Part shown: positions 42,901 to 57,787 of the stretch, one piece after another | How positions within the stretch are numbered: the first letter of the stretch is position 1 | How the letters are laid out: each line of letters starts with the position of its first letter | DNA from: Bolinopsis microptera | Taxonomy: Eukaryota > Ctenophora > Tentaculata > Lobata > Bolinopsidae | NCBI RefSeq assembly: GCF_026151205.1 | Contig: NC_087080.1 | Coordinates: 16,095,337-16,157,336 of the forward strand | Length of the DNA: 62,000 bases | Direction: 5' to 3' | Translations under genes and position numbers: made by a program | Notes under the pieces: model-generated | What the model was told of the DNA's origin: nothing | Databases searched by the model: none | What the model saw: only the letters and a program-made list of their open reading frames with translations

Positions 42901-45782
42901 CTGCTTTAGGTTGATATGCTAACCCACGGAGACATGGTAGACAAACTGCTTTAGGTTGAAGTGCTAACCCAAGGAGACATGGTAGACTAACTGCTTTAGG
43001 TTGAAGTGCTAACCCAAGGAGACATGGTAGACAAACTGCTTTAGGTTGAAGTGCTAACCCACGGAGACATGGTAGACAAACTGCTTTAGGTTGAAGTGCT
43101 AACCCAAGGAGACATGGTAGACTAACTGCTTTAGGTTGAAGTGCTAACCCAAGGAGACTTTGTAGACAAACTGCTTTAGGTTGAAGTGCTAACCCACGGA
43201 GACATGGTAACAAACTGCTTTAGGTTGAAGTGCTAACCCACGGAGACCTGGTAGACAAACTGCTTTAGGTTGAAGTGCTAACCCAAGGAGACATGGTAGA
43301 CAAACTGCTTTAGGTTGAATTGCTAACCCACGGAGACATGGTAGACAAAATGCTTTAGGTTGAAGTGCTAACCCACGCAGACGTGGTAGACAAAAGGCTT
43401 TAGGTTGAAGTGCTAACCCACGCAGACGTGGTAGACAAAAGGCTTTAGGTTGAAGTGCTAACCCACGGAGACATGGTAGACAAACTGCTTTAGGTTGATG
43501 TGCTAACCCACGGAGACATGGTAGACAAACTGCTTTAGGTTGAAGTGCTAACCCACGGAGACATGGTAGACAAACTGCTTTAGGTTGAAGTGCTAACCCA
43601 AGGAGACATGGTAGACAAAATGCTTTAGGTTGAAGTGCTAACCCACGGAGACATGGTAGACAAACTGCTTTAGGTTGAAGTGCTAACCCAAGGAGACATG
43701 GTAGACTAACTGCTTTAGGTTGAAGTGCTAACCCAAGGAGACATGGTAGACAAACTGCTTTAGGTTGAAGTGCTTACCCAAGGAGACATGGTAGACAAAC
43801 TGCTTTAGGTTGAAGTGCTAACCCACGGAGACATGGTAGACAAACTGCTTTAGGTTGAAGTGCTAACCCAAGGAGACATGGTAGACTAACTGCTTTAGGT
43901 TGAAGTGCTAACCCACGGAGACATGGTAGACAAACTGCTTTAGGTTGAAGTGCTAACCCAAGGAGACATGGTAGACTAACTGCTTTAGGTTGAAGTGCTA
44001 ACCCACGGAGACATGGTAGACAAACTGCTTTAGGTTGAAGTGCTAACCCACGGAGACATGGTAGACAAACTGCTTTAGGTTGAAGTGCTAACCCAAGGAG
44101 ACATGGTAGACTAACTGCTTTAGGTTGAAGTGCTAACCCAAGGAGACATGGTAGACAAACTGCTTTAGGTTGAAGTGTTAACCCACGGAGACATGGTAGA
44201 CAAACTGCTTTAGGTTGAAGTGCTAACCCACGGAGACATGGTAGACAAACTGCTTTAGGTTGAAGTGCTAACCCACGGAGACATGGTAGACAAACTGCTT
44301 TAGGTTGAAGTGCTAACCCAAGGAGACATGGTAGACAAACTGGTTTAGGTTGAAGTGCTAACCCACGGAGACATGGTAGACAAACTGCTTTAGGTTGAAG
44401 TACTAACCCAAGGAGACATGGTAGACAAACTGCTTTAGGTTGAAGTGCTAACCCACGGAGACATGGTAGACAAACTGGTTTAGGTTGAAGTGCTAACCCA
44501 CGGAGACATGGTAGACAAACTGCTTAAGGTTGAAGTGCTAACCCACGGAGACATGGTAGACAAACTGCTTTAGGTTGAAGTGCTAACCCACGGACACATG
44601 GTAGACAAACTGCTTTAGGTTGAAGTGCTAACCCACGGAGACATGGTAGACAAACTGCTTTAGGTTGAAGTGCTAACCCATGGAGACATGGTAGACAAAC
44701 TGCTTTAGGTTGAAGTGCTAACCCACGGAGACATGGTAGACTAACTGTTATAGGTTGAAGTGCTAACCCACGGAGACATGGTAGACAAACTGCTTTAGGT
44801 TGAAGTGCTAACCCACGGAGACATGGTAGACAAACTGGTTTAGGTTGAAGTGCTAACCCACGGAGACATGGTAGACAAACTGCTTAAGGTTGAAGTGCTA
44901 ACCCACGGAGACATGGTAGACAAACTGCTTTAGGTTGAAGTGCTAACCCACGGACACATGGTAGACAAACTGCTTTAGGTTGAAGTGCTAACCCACGGAG
45001 ACATGGTAGACAAACTGCTTTAGGTTGAAGTGCTAACCCATGGAGACATGGTAGACAAACTGCTTTAGGTTGAAGTGCTAACCCACGGAGACATGGTAGA
45101 CTAACTGTTATAGGTTGAAGTGCTAACCCACGGAGACATGGTAGACAAACTGCTTTAGGTTGAAGTGCTAACCCACGGAGACATGGTAGACAAACTGCTT
45201 TAGGTTGAAGTGCTAACCCACGGAGACATGGTAGACAAACTGCTTTAGGTTGAAGTGCTAACCCACGGAGACATGGTAGACAAACTGGTTTAGGTTGAAG
45301 TGCTAACCCACGGAGACATGGTAGACAAACTGCTTAAGGTTGAAGTGCTAACCCACGGAGACATGGTAGACAAACTGCTTTAGGTTGAAGTGCTAACCCA
45401 CGGAGACATGGTAGACAAACTGGTTTAGGTTGAAGTGCTAACCCACGGAGACATGGTAGACAAACTGCTTAAGGTTGAAGTGCTAACCCACGGAGACATG
45501 GTAGACAAACTGCTTTAGGTTGAAGTGCTAACCCACGGACACATGGTAGACAAACTGCTTTAGGTTGAAGTGCTAGCCCACGGAGACATGGTAGACAAAT
45601 TGCTTTAGGTTGAAGTGCTAACCCACGGAGACATGGTAGACAAAATGCTTTAGGTTGAAGTGCTAACCCACGCAGACGTGGTAGACAAACTGCTTTAGGT
45701 TGAAGTGCTAACCCACGCAGACGTGGTAGACAAACTGCTTTAGGTTAAAGTGCTAACCCACGGAGACATGGTAGACAAACTT
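39983..45782. repeat. 45-bp satellite, about 129 units
   Basis: Unit ggttgaagtgctaacccacg then gagacatggtagacaaactg and cttta. Because 45 is divisible by 3 and one minus-strand frame has no stop, 15-residue repeats (LPCLRGLALQPKAVC) are open for hundreds of codons. The frame breaks where units lose bases (catggtaacaaac). Substitutions are as often amino-acid-changing as silent, so I do not regard it as a gene. Higher-order structure is clear: an 8-unit, 360-bp block with ctaactgttatagg recurs at about 44750 and 45110. Confidence 0.97.
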
Positions 45783-46195
45783 TCTAGCTTTGCGAATAGC
45801 ATGCGACAGATAATGATATTAATGAAAACTGAAGACACGGAGACATGGTGATGAAGACGATTTACACATGTATTTTTAAAGCTCTGTGTGTCACAACTAA
45901 TCACACACTATCTAATCAAACTTTTAGTATCACTATGTTTAAAATAATCCCCCTCCAGATATTAATGAAATCTCTATCCTAACATTGTACCAATAGAATT
46001 ATGCTTAAGTATTAAACTAAAACAGTGTGTCACAGTTAAATCAAACACAGCAGTGTAAAAAATAGTAAAAATAGAGAAATTTATCCTTGTCAAAGTTTAT
46101 TTGATAACTATAAAGATACATGAATAAAACAAGCAACACAGTACACTAGTGCAAATACATTATTTTATTGTCATTTCATTGTCAGGCAACACAAA
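45783..46195. other. Unique spacer between two satellites
   Basis: AT-rich, no gene recognised. Contains a stray gacacggagacatggtgatg fragment of the 45-bp unit near 45834 and cagtgtgtcaca/gctctgtgtgtcacaa similarities. Confidence 0.5.
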
Positions 46196-49100
46196 GCATA
46201 CTGGTAAGCACATGTTTACAATATGACAGGGCATACTGGTAAGCACATGTTTACAATATGACAGGGCATACTGGTAAGCACATGTTTACAATATGACAGG
46301 GCATACTGGTAAGCACATGTTTACAATACGACAGGACATACTGGTAAGCACATGTTTACAATATGACAGGGCATACTGGTAAGCACATGTTTACAATATG
46401 ACAGAGCATACTGGTGAGCACATGTTTACAATATGACAGGACATACTGGTAAGCACATGTTTACAATATGACAGGACATACTGGTAAGCACATGTTTACA
46501 ATATGACAGGGCATACTGATCAGCACATGTTTACAATATGACAGGGCATACTGGTAAGCACATGTTTACAATATGACAGGACATACTGGTAAGCACATGT
46601 TTACAATATGACAGGGCATACTGGTAAGCACATGTTTACAATATGTCAGGGCACACTGGTAAGCACATGTTTACAATATGGCAGGGCATACTGATCAGCA
46701 CATGTTTACAATATGACAGGGCATACTGATCAGCACATGTTTACAATATGACAGGACATACTGGTAAGCACATGTTTACAATATGACAGGGCATACTGGT
46801 AAGCACATGTTTACAATATGACAGGGCATACTGGTAAGCACATGTTTACAATATGACAGGGCATACTAATAAGCACATGTTTACAATATGACAGGGCATA
46901 CTGATCAGCACATGTTTACAATATGACAGGACATACTGGTAAGCACATGTTTACAATATGACAGGGCATACTGGTAAGCACATGTTTACAATATGACAGG
47001 GCATACTGGTAAGCACATGTTTACAATATGACAGGGCATACTGGTAAGCACATGTTTACAATATGACAGGACATACTGGTAAGCACATGTTTACAATATG
47101 ACAGGACATACTGGTAAGCACATGTTTACAATATGACAGGGCATACTGGTAAGCACATGTTTACAATATGACAGGGCATACTGGTAAGCACATGTTTACA
47201 ATATGACAGGGCATACTGGTAAGCACATGTTTACAATATGACAGGGCATACTGGTAAGCACATGTTTACAATATGACAGGACATACTGGTAAGCACATGT
47301 TTACAATATGACAGGACATACTGGTAAGCACATGTTTACAATATGACAGGGCATACTGGTAAGCACATGTTTACAATATGACAGGGCATACTGGTAAGCA
47401 CATGTTTACAATATGACAGGACATACTGGTGGGCACATGTTTACAATATGACAGGGCATACTGGTAAGCACATGTTTACAATATGACAGGACATACTGGT
47501 AAGCACATGTTTACAATATGACAGGGCATACTGGTAAGCACATGTTTACAATATGACAGGACATACTGGTAAGCACATGTTTACAATATGACAGGGCATA
47601 CTGGTAAGCACATGTTTACAATATGACAGGGCATACTGGTAAGCACATGTTTACAATATGACAGGACATACTGGTAAGCACATGTTTACAATATGACAGG
47701 GCATACTGGTGGGCAGCTGTTTACAATATGACAGGACATACTGGTAAGCACATGTTTACAATATGACAGGACATACTGGTAAGCACATGTTTACAATATG
47801 ACAGGACATACTGGTAAGCACATGTTTACAATATGACAGGACATACTGGTAAGCAGCTGTTTACAATATGACAGGACATACTGGTAAGCACATGTTTACA
47901 ATATGACAGGACATACTGGTAAGCACATGTTTACAATATGACAGGACATACTGATAGGCAGCTGTTTACAATATGACAGGGCATACTGGTAAGCACATGT
48001 TTACAATATGACAGGGCATACTGGTCAGCACATGTTTACAATATGACAGGGCATACTGATGGGCAGCTGTTTACAATATGACAGGACATACTGGTAAGCA
48101 CATGTTTACAATATGACAGGACATACTGGTAAGCACCTGTTTACAATATGACAGGACATACTGATAGGCACCTGTTTACAATATGACAGGGCATACTGAT
48201 AAGCACATGTTTACAATATGACAGGACATACTGGTAAGCACATGTTTACAATATGACAGGACATACTGATAGGCACCTGTTTACAATATGACAGGACATA
48301 CTGATAGGCACCTGTTTACAATATGACAGGACATACTGGTAAGCACCTGTTTACAATATGACAGGGCATACTGGTAAGCACCTGTTTACAATATGACAGG
48401 GCATACTGGTGGGCAGCTGTTTACAATATGACAGGACATACTGGTAAGCACATGTTTACAATATGACAGGACATACTGGTAAGCACATGTTTACAATATG
48501 ACAGGACATACTGATAGGCACCTGTTTACAATATGACAGGACATACTGGTAAGCACCTGTTTACAATATGACAGGGCATACTGGTAAGCACCTGTTTACA
48601 ATATGACAGGGCATACTGGTGGGCAGCTGTTTACAATATGACAGGACATACTGATGGGCAGCTGTTTACAATATGACAGGACATACTGGTAAGCACATGT
48701 TTACAATATGACAGGGCATACTGGTAAGCACATGTTTACAATATTACAGGGCATACTGGTGGGCAGCTGTTTACAATATGACAGGGCATACTGGTGGGCA
48801 TCTGTTTACAATATGACAGGGCATACTGATCAGCACATGTTTACAATATGACAGGGCATACTGGTAAGCACCTGTTTACAATATGACAGGACATACTGGT
48901 AAGCACATGTTTACAATATGACAGGACATACTGATAGGCACCTGTTTACAATATGACAGGGCATACTGATAAGCACATGTTTACAATATGACAGGACATA
49001 CTGGTAAGCACATGTTTACAATATGACAGGACATACTGATAGGCATCTGTTTACAATATGACAGGACATACTGGTAAGCACATGTTTACAATATTACAGG

Positions 49101-50875
49101 GCATACTGGTGGGCAGCTGTTTACAATATGACAGGACATACTGATAAGCACATGTTTACAATATTACAGGGCATACTGGTGGGCAGCTGTTTACAATATG
49201 ACAGGACATACTGGTAAGCACATGTTTACAATATGACAGGACATACTGGTAAGCACATGTTTACAATATGACAGGGCATACTGGTGGGCAGCTGTTTACA
49301 ATATGGCAGGACATACTGGTAAGCACATGTTTACAATATTACAGGACATACTGGTAAGCACATGTTTACAATATGACAGGACATACTGATAGGCACCTGT
49401 TTACAATATGACAGGGCCTACTGGTAAGCACATGTTTACAATATGACAGGGCATACTGGTAAGCACATGTTTACAATATGACAGGGCATACTGGTAAGCA
49501 CCTGTTTACAATATGACAGGACATACTGGTAAGCACATGTTTACAATATGACAGGACATACTGGTAGGCATCTGTTTACAATATGACAGGACATACTGGT
49601 AAGCACATGTTTACAATATGACAGGACATACTGGTAAGCACATGTTTACAATATGACAGGACATACTGGTAGGCATCTGTTTACAATATGACAGGACATA
49701 CTGTTAGGCACCTGTTTACAATATGACAGGGCATACTGGTAGGCACCTGTTTACAATATGACAGGGCATACTGATAGGCACATGTTTACAATATTACAGG
49801 GCATACTGGTAAGCACATGTTTACAATATGACAGGGCATACTGGTAAGCACCTGTTTACAATATTACAGGGCATACTGGTAAGCACATGTTTACAATATG
49901 ACAGGGCATACTGGTAAGCACCTGTTTACAATATGACAGGACATACTGGTAAGCACCTGTTTACAATATGACAGGACATACTGATAGGCACATGTTTACA
50001 ATATGACAGGGCATACTGGTAAGCACCTGTTTACAATATGACAGGGCATACTGGTAAGCACATGTTTACAATATGACAGGGCATACTGGTAAGCACCTGT
50101 TTACAATATGACAGGACATACTGATAAGCACATGTTTACAATATGACAGGACATACTGGTAAGCACCTGTTTACAATATGACAGGGCATACTGGTAAGCA
50201 CATGTTTACAATATGACAGGACATACTGATAGGCAAATGTTTACAATATGACAGGGCATACTGGTAGGCACATGTTTACAATATGACAGGGCATACTGGT
50301 AGGCACCTGTTTACAATATGACAGGACATACTGGTAAGCACATGTTTACAATATGACAGGGCATACTGGTAAGCACATGTTTACAATATGACAGGGCATA
50401 CTGGTAAGCACATGTTTACAATATGACAGGGCATACTGGTAAGCACATGTTTACAATATGACAGGGCATACTGGTAAGCACATGTTTACAATATGACAGG
50501 GCATACTGGTAAGCACATGTTTACAATATTAAAGGGCATACTGGTAAGCACATGTTTACAATATGACAGGGCATACTGGTAAGCACATGTTTACAATATT
50601 ACAGGGCATACTGGTAAGCACATGTTTACAATATTACAGGGCATATTGGTAAGCACATGTTTACAATATGACAGGGCATACTGGTAAGCACATGTTTACA
50701 ATATGACAGGGCATACTGGTAAGCACATGTTTACAATATGACAGGGCATACTGGTAAGCACATGTTTACAACATGACAGGGCATACTGGTAAGCACATGT
50801 TTACAATATGGCAGGGCATACTGGTAAGCAAATGTTTACAACATGACAGGGCATGCTGGTAAGCACATGTTTACA
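46196..50875. repeat. 35-bp satellite, about 134 units
   Basis: Unit catactggtaagcacatgtt then tacaatatgacaggg. Variation is concentrated at g/a after acag, at gta/gat/ggg before the E-box-like hexamer, and inside that hexamer (cacatg, cacctg, cagctg, catctg). Units are homogeneous at both ends and most variable between about 47.7 and 50.3 kb. Confidence 0.98.
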
Positions 50876-50944
50876 CTAAAATATGCAGCTTACTTTTTAT
50901 GTACAAGACTTATATTCTTGTAGCATTATTTCATTACCACACAT

Positions 50945-53900
50945 CATACTGGTATAATACTGGTAACAGATATCATACTGGTAACAAATATCATACTGGT
51001 AACACATATCATACTGGTAACACATATCATACTGGTAACACATACCATACTGGTAACACATATCATACTGGTAACACATATCATACTGGTAACACATATC
51101 ATACTGGTAACAAATATCATACAGGTAACACATATCATACTGGTAACACATATAATACTGGTAACACATATCATACTGATAACACATATCATACTGGTAA
51201 CACATATCATACTGGTAACACATATCATACTGGCAACATATATCATACTGGTAACACATATCATACTGGTAACACATATCATACTGGTAACACATACAAT
51301 ACTGGTAACACATATCATACTGGTAACACATATCATACTGGTAACACATATCATACTGGTAACACATATCAAACTGGTAACACTAATCATACTCGTAACA
51401 CATATCATACTGGTAACACACATCATACTGGTAACACATATTATACTGGTAACACATATCATACTGGTAACACATATTATACTGGTAACACTTATCATAC
51501 TGGTAACACATATCATACTGGTAACACATATCATACTGGTAACAAATATCATACTGGTAACACATATCATACTGGTAACACATATCATACTGGTAACACA
51601 TATAATACTGGTAACACATATCATACTGGTAACACATATCATACTGGTAACACATATCATACTGGTAACACATATCATACTGGTAACACTAATCATACTG
51701 GTAACACATAACATACTGGTAACACACATCATACTGGTAACACATATCATACTGGTAACACATATCATACTGGTAACACTAATCATACTGGTAACACATA
51801 TCATACTGGTAACACATATCATACTGGTAACACATATCATACTGGTAACATATATCATACTGGTAACACATATCATACTGGTAACACTAATCATACTGGT
51901 AACACTAATCATACTGGTATCACATATTATACTGATAACACATATCATACTGGTAACACATATTATACTGGTAACACTTATCATACTGGTAACACATACA
52001 ATACTGGTAACACATATCATACTGGTAACACATATCATACTGGTAACACTTATCATACTGGTAACACATACAATACTGGTAACACATATCATACTGGTAA
52101 CACACATCAAACTGGTAACACATAACATACTGGTAACAATATCATACTGGTAACACTTATCATACTGGTAACACATATCATACTGGTAACACTTATCATA
52201 CCGGTAACACATATCATACTGGTAACACATATCATACTGGAAACACTAATCATACTGGTAACACATATCATACTGGTAACACATACAATACTGGTAACAC
52301 ATATCATACTGGTAACACATATCATACTGGTAACACATATCATACTGGTAACACATATCATACTGGTAACACATATCATACTGGTAACACATATCATACT
52401 GGTAACACATATCATACTGGTAACACATATCATACTGGTAACACATATCATACTGGTGACACTAATCATACTGGTAACACATATCATACTGGTAACACAT
52501 ATCATACTGGTAACATATATCATACTGGTAACACATATCATACTGGTAACACTATTCATACTGGTATCACATATTATACTGGTAACACATATCATACTGG
52601 TAACACATATTATACTGATTACACTTATCATACTGGTAACACATACAATACTGGTAACACATATCATACTGGTAACACATATCATACTGGTAACATTTAT
52701 CATACTGGTAACACTTATCATACTGGTAACACATATCATACTTGTAACACATATCATACTAATAACACATATCATACTGGTAACACATATCATACTGGTA
52801 ACACATATCATACTGGTAACACATACAATACTGGTAACACATATCATACTGGTAACACGTATCATACTGGTAACACATATCATACTGGTAACACATATCA
52901 TACTGGTAACACTAATCATACTGGTAACACATATCATACTGGTAACACACATCATACTGGTAACACATATCATACTGGTAACACATATCATACTGGTAAC
53001 ACATATCATACTGGTAACATATATCATACTGGTAACACATATCGTACTGGTAACACTAATCATACTGGTATCACATATTATACTGGTAACACATATCATA
53101 CTGGTAACACATATTATACTGGTAACACTTATCATACTGGTAACACATACAATACTGGTAACACATATTATAATGGTAACACATATCATACTGGTAATAC
53201 ACATCAAACTGGTAACACATATCATACTGGTAACACATATCATACTGGTAACATATATCATACTGGTAACACATATCATACTGGTAACACATATCATACT
53301 GGTAACACATATCATACTGGTGACACTAATCATACTGGTAACACATATCATACTGGTAACACATATCATACTGGTAACATATATCATACTGGTAACACAT
53401 ATCATACTGGTAACACTATTCATACTGGTATCACATATTATACTGGTAACACATATCATACTGGTAACACATATTATACTGATAACACTTATCATACTGG
53501 TAACACATATTATACTGGTAACACTTATCATACTGGTAACACATACAATACTGGTAACACATATTATAATGGTAACACATATCATACTGGTAACACACAT
53601 CAAACTGGTAACACATATCATACTGGTAACACATATCATACTGGTAACATATATCATACTGGTAACACATATCATACTGGTAACACATATCATACTGATA
53701 ACACATATCATACTGGTAACACATATCATACTGGTAACACTTATCATACTGGTAACACTTATCATACTGGTAACAGATACAATACTGGTAACACTCATCA
53801 AAATTGTTAACACATATCATACTGGTAACACATATCATACTGGTAACACATATCATACTGGTAACCCATATCATACTGGTAACACATATCATACTGGTAA

Positions 53901-54660
53901 CACTTATTATACTGGTAACAGATACAATACTGGTAACACTCATCAAAATTGTTAACACATATCATACTGGTAACACATATCATACTGGTAACACTTATCA
54001 TACTGGTAACACTTATCATACTGGTAACAGATACAATACTGGTAACACTCATCAAAATTGTTAACACATATCATACTGGTAACACATATCATACTGGTAA
54101 CACATATCATACTGGTAACACATATCATACTGGTAACACATATCATACTGGTAACAGATACAATACTGGTAACACATATCATACTGGTAACACATATCAT
54201 ACTGGTAACAAATATCATACAGGTAACACATATCATACTGGTAACACTTATCATACTGGTAACACATATCATACTGGTAACACATATCATACTGGTAACA
54301 CATATCATTCTGGTAACACATATCATACTGGTAACAATTATCATACTGGTAACACATATCATACTGGTAACACATATCATACTGGTAACAGATACAATAC
54401 TGGTAACACATATCATACTGGTAACAATTATCATACTGGTAACACATATTATACTGGTAACACATATCATACTGGTAACACATATCATACTGGTAACACA
54501 TATTATACTGGTAACACATATCATACTGGTAACACATATCATACTGGTAACACATATCATACTGGTAACACATATCATACTTGTAACACATATCATACTG
54601 GTAACACATATCATACTGTTAACACATATCATACTGGTAACACATATCATACTGGTAACA
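50945..54660. repeat. 18-bp satellite, block A, about 206 units
   Basis: Unit catactggtaacacatat with tt, aat and ag variants. 18 is a multiple of three and the unit is free of stops in several frames on both strands, giving long frames of YHTGNT, ILVTHI, ICVTSM or CYQYDM repeats that are not genes. Larger blocks repeat, for example the agatacaatactggtaacac + tcatcaaaattgtt segment at about 53775, 53918 and 54028. The core catactggtaa-cacat is shared with the adjacent 35-bp unit. Confidence 0.98.
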
Positions 54661-55221
54661 CTCTCTCTCTGTTTTGGTCAACGGTTTCTGGCCTCTTACT
54701 TTAAAGAGGGAGGTCTTATCACTGTGCCCACAGAATGCAACTCCTGCTGGCTGCATTCCAGGACTCCCAAAGTATATACGAAATCATAAAATAATAATTA
54801 TTAATGCAACAGACATCTGGAGTCTTGAAGCTGTCACTACCTGTCTCAGAGCAAACCCACTTCGGTTGTATATCTTCGGTGGGCAGACAAGGGACTTCCG
54901 AGCAAGGTCATCTCCTGGAATTTGTGCTACTATTAGTTTTTCCTGGGATTAGGTTATTTCCTGATGTTGTTTCCTGAAATTGTGTTATTTCCTGGTGTTA
55001 AATCCTAATAGGTTACCCAACGAGATTTTCCTTTTCTAGTCTTTTTGACTATTCCACAAACTTTATGATGTGGTTGAGTTTGCTGTTGATAATTTCCTCC
55101 ATCGTGAGTAGAGGTTACCAAATATCCTCAATCTGATAGTCATCAGCTGTACACATTCACAAAGGAAATGCTGTGATGTTTCTGCTTCCCCTGGGTAGTG
55201 TTCGCAGTCTTGCAGACACAT
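54661..55221 (-). mobile_element. LINE 3' end inserted in the 18-bp array
   Basis: Unique sequence splits the array. On the minus strand 55205-55066 reads CEHYPGEAETSQHFLCECVQ then LMTIRLRIFGNLYSRWRKLS and a stop. C-x-H...E-T-S-x-H-x-L-C-E-C is the terminal zinc knuckle of RNase H-bearing LINEs. The remainder (54661-55060) would be 3' UTR, matching 28721-29085 in part. Heavily 5' truncated. Confidence 0.75.
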
Positions 55222-55790
55222 GTCATACTGGTAACACAATCTATCATACTGGTAACACATACAATACTGGTAACACATATCATACTGGTAACACATATCA
55301 TACTGGTAACACATATCATACTGGTAACACATATCATACTGGTAACACATATCATACTGGTAACACATATCATACTGGTAACACATATCATACTGGTAAC
55401 ACATATCATACTGGTAACACATATCATACTGGTAACACATACAATACTGGTAACACATATCATACTGGTAACACATATCATACTGGTAACACATATCATA
55501 CTGGTAACACTTATCATACTGGTAACACATATCATACTGGTAACACATATCATACTGGTAACACATATCATACTGGTAACACATATCATACTGGTAACAC
55601 ATATCATACTGGTAACACATATCATACTGGTAACACATATCATACTGGTAACACATATCATACTGGTAACACATATCATACTGGTAACACATATCATACT
55701 GGTAAAACATATCATACTGGTAACACATATCATACTGGTAACACATATCATACTGGTAACACATATCATATTGGTAACACATATCATGCA
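55222..55790. repeat. 18-bp satellite, block B, about 31 units
   Basis: Same unit as block A but more uniform: nearly all units are catactggtaacacatat. It is separated from block A only by the LINE 3' end, so both were one array. Confidence 0.98.
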
Positions 55791-57785
55791 CCTAGTGATC
55801 AACTGAATGTGTAATTTCTACTAAGTATAGTGCTCTGTGCTTGTATAACAATATGGTGTTAGCCCGATCAGCTTATCAAACTCAAAAGTAACATTCCCAA
55901 GATAGTACGTAGGAGAGCTTTTTAATATTCAACTTAAATAACTCGCACACTTTGGGTGAATTTGACAAATACTTGACATAATTATTAAAGCTCGACATTT
56001 TCTAGAAATACCAACAACTGAGTATATTGCTCCTAACCTGCCCCTCTTTACTGTAACTGGCTCCCTGTTACTTCTGAGACCCTGTACAGAGTGACGTCAC
56101 TGCTTCTGAAGCTTCTAGAGACTTCTGGCTGTACTTAAACGAAGCAAAATCTGCATGTTTACATAAAAGTAATTAACATAATATTACCTAAAACATATTC
56201 CCCAAAAACCATTTTGGGTGTGGTGGCGTGCCCAATTTTAATAACTTTGATTAAAGGTATGGTGAGACTTGCAGATGAAAGCAAAATTGAAGAATCCCCA
56301 AAGTCATCTTAACTTTATTTTACCGACGAGTTCTCCTGATAAAATTGTTAAAGTTGTAATAACTAATAAGTAATTGCTCCATGCGCATGCTCCTATGCAG
56401 ATTGCAGATCATATAATAAATTATCTTAACTGAAAATTTTATTGATTTTGAAAATGAGTATGGGTATTTTTTTGTGAAACTTGATTTCGAGATAGCCAGT
56501 TGACCAACAAACTAAGACCAGTGACCGAACTTTTGAGGGGGTCCCGGACCCCTACCGCCAAACGGTGCCCGCGGGGCAGCCACGCCCATATTTAGCCAAA
56601 TAACCTTGAACATGTTCAAAAACCCAGGTTTATGGTGCTCTACTTGTAGCTAATGGTCTCCTGAACTTGTTTGTGAAATTTCATCAAGATTGGACAAAAA
56701 ATGACTGAGTTATGAGCCAAAATCCATATGCCCATATTTTGGCATACGCACCAAATTTGGTAGATTTCGTCCCATAAATTGGTCAAATATCAATATTTTT
56801 GAACATATTCTCTGTAAGTTATAGCTTTACATATGTTTGAATGTGGATACTAAGGCGAAAAGACTACAAAAAATGAACTAAATTGCCCGTATCTTGGTTC
56901 GCGATATTCGCGGAATTGATCTCATTAAAATTGTAACAACTCAATCAGTTTTTAAAATTTTTGCATGAAATTTTCGGAATCGACTCGAAATCGCATTTCC
57001 ACCTTATTTTGAGAACGGATTTTCGATTTAGGCCTCCAAAAATATTTGGCGGCCAAATTCTGAATTTTGCTGAGCATATAGTTACCACTGTTACTATAGC
57101 TTTTGGCCCATAGATTGATCAAATTCCAATATTTATGAATATATAATAACATAAACGAAAGAGCACCTAACGAGGCTCAGCAAAGTGGGCCTATCCGACC
57201 GTTTGGCATCATAACGTGACAAACAGTAAAGCTTGATAGGCCGGTGTATTGTCATCACTGCGGAGCACATGTCCTATCATCGTCCATAGGGCCTTCTCCA
57301 GTCTCCACGGATGAGACTAACTTTATAAGAAAGGTACACCTAAACTACATATTGTCTGTGATATAGCTCAAATCAGTCGAAAATCATTATATACTGTAGC
57401 TGTGCTATACATCATTATCTGAGATAAAACTGTTCTAAAAGCAACTGGAACAAAATCTTAAAAATATTTACAAACTAGGGAAGGGAAATAAATCTAAAAG
57501 ACAGATCTGAGTATAAAACATAATGAATGAATGTATTTACAGACTATTGAAGACTATTAAAGAGAACATATCTTGTGTATTAGTGAGGTATAACAGCTAG
57601 ATATAAATATAGGTAGATACATTAGCAGCCTATATCTACCGTTACAGTTCGCTATTACACGTCATACTCCATATACTACTATACTGGAGTAACAATATCT
57701 GTACTCAATACACTAAGTTATTGTCTCTATAATCAGTGCCTACCTGGTAACTTTAGTTCCTTGTTCTTAGCGATACACACTATAA
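55791..57785. other. AT-rich sequence, no gene recognised
   Basis: A palindromic CRE-type octamer TGACGTCA occurs near 56092, with no gene assigned next to it. The remainder has no exon-like segments I could support on either strand. Confidence 0.4.
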
Positions 57786-57787
57786 TA

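Noticed and set aside
46196-50875. CRISPR-like regular spacing
   Set aside because: There are no unique spacers, units are head-to-tail, and the context is eukaryotic.
50897-55814. Numerous long open frames on both strands over the 18-bp arrays
   Set aside because: Unit length divisible by three with no stops in several frames. Overlapping frames on both strands cannot all be genes and no other coding sign exists.
56088-56103. cAMP-response element TGACGTCA as promoter
   Set aside because: A lone octamer with no gene or other promoter signals nearby is not enough.
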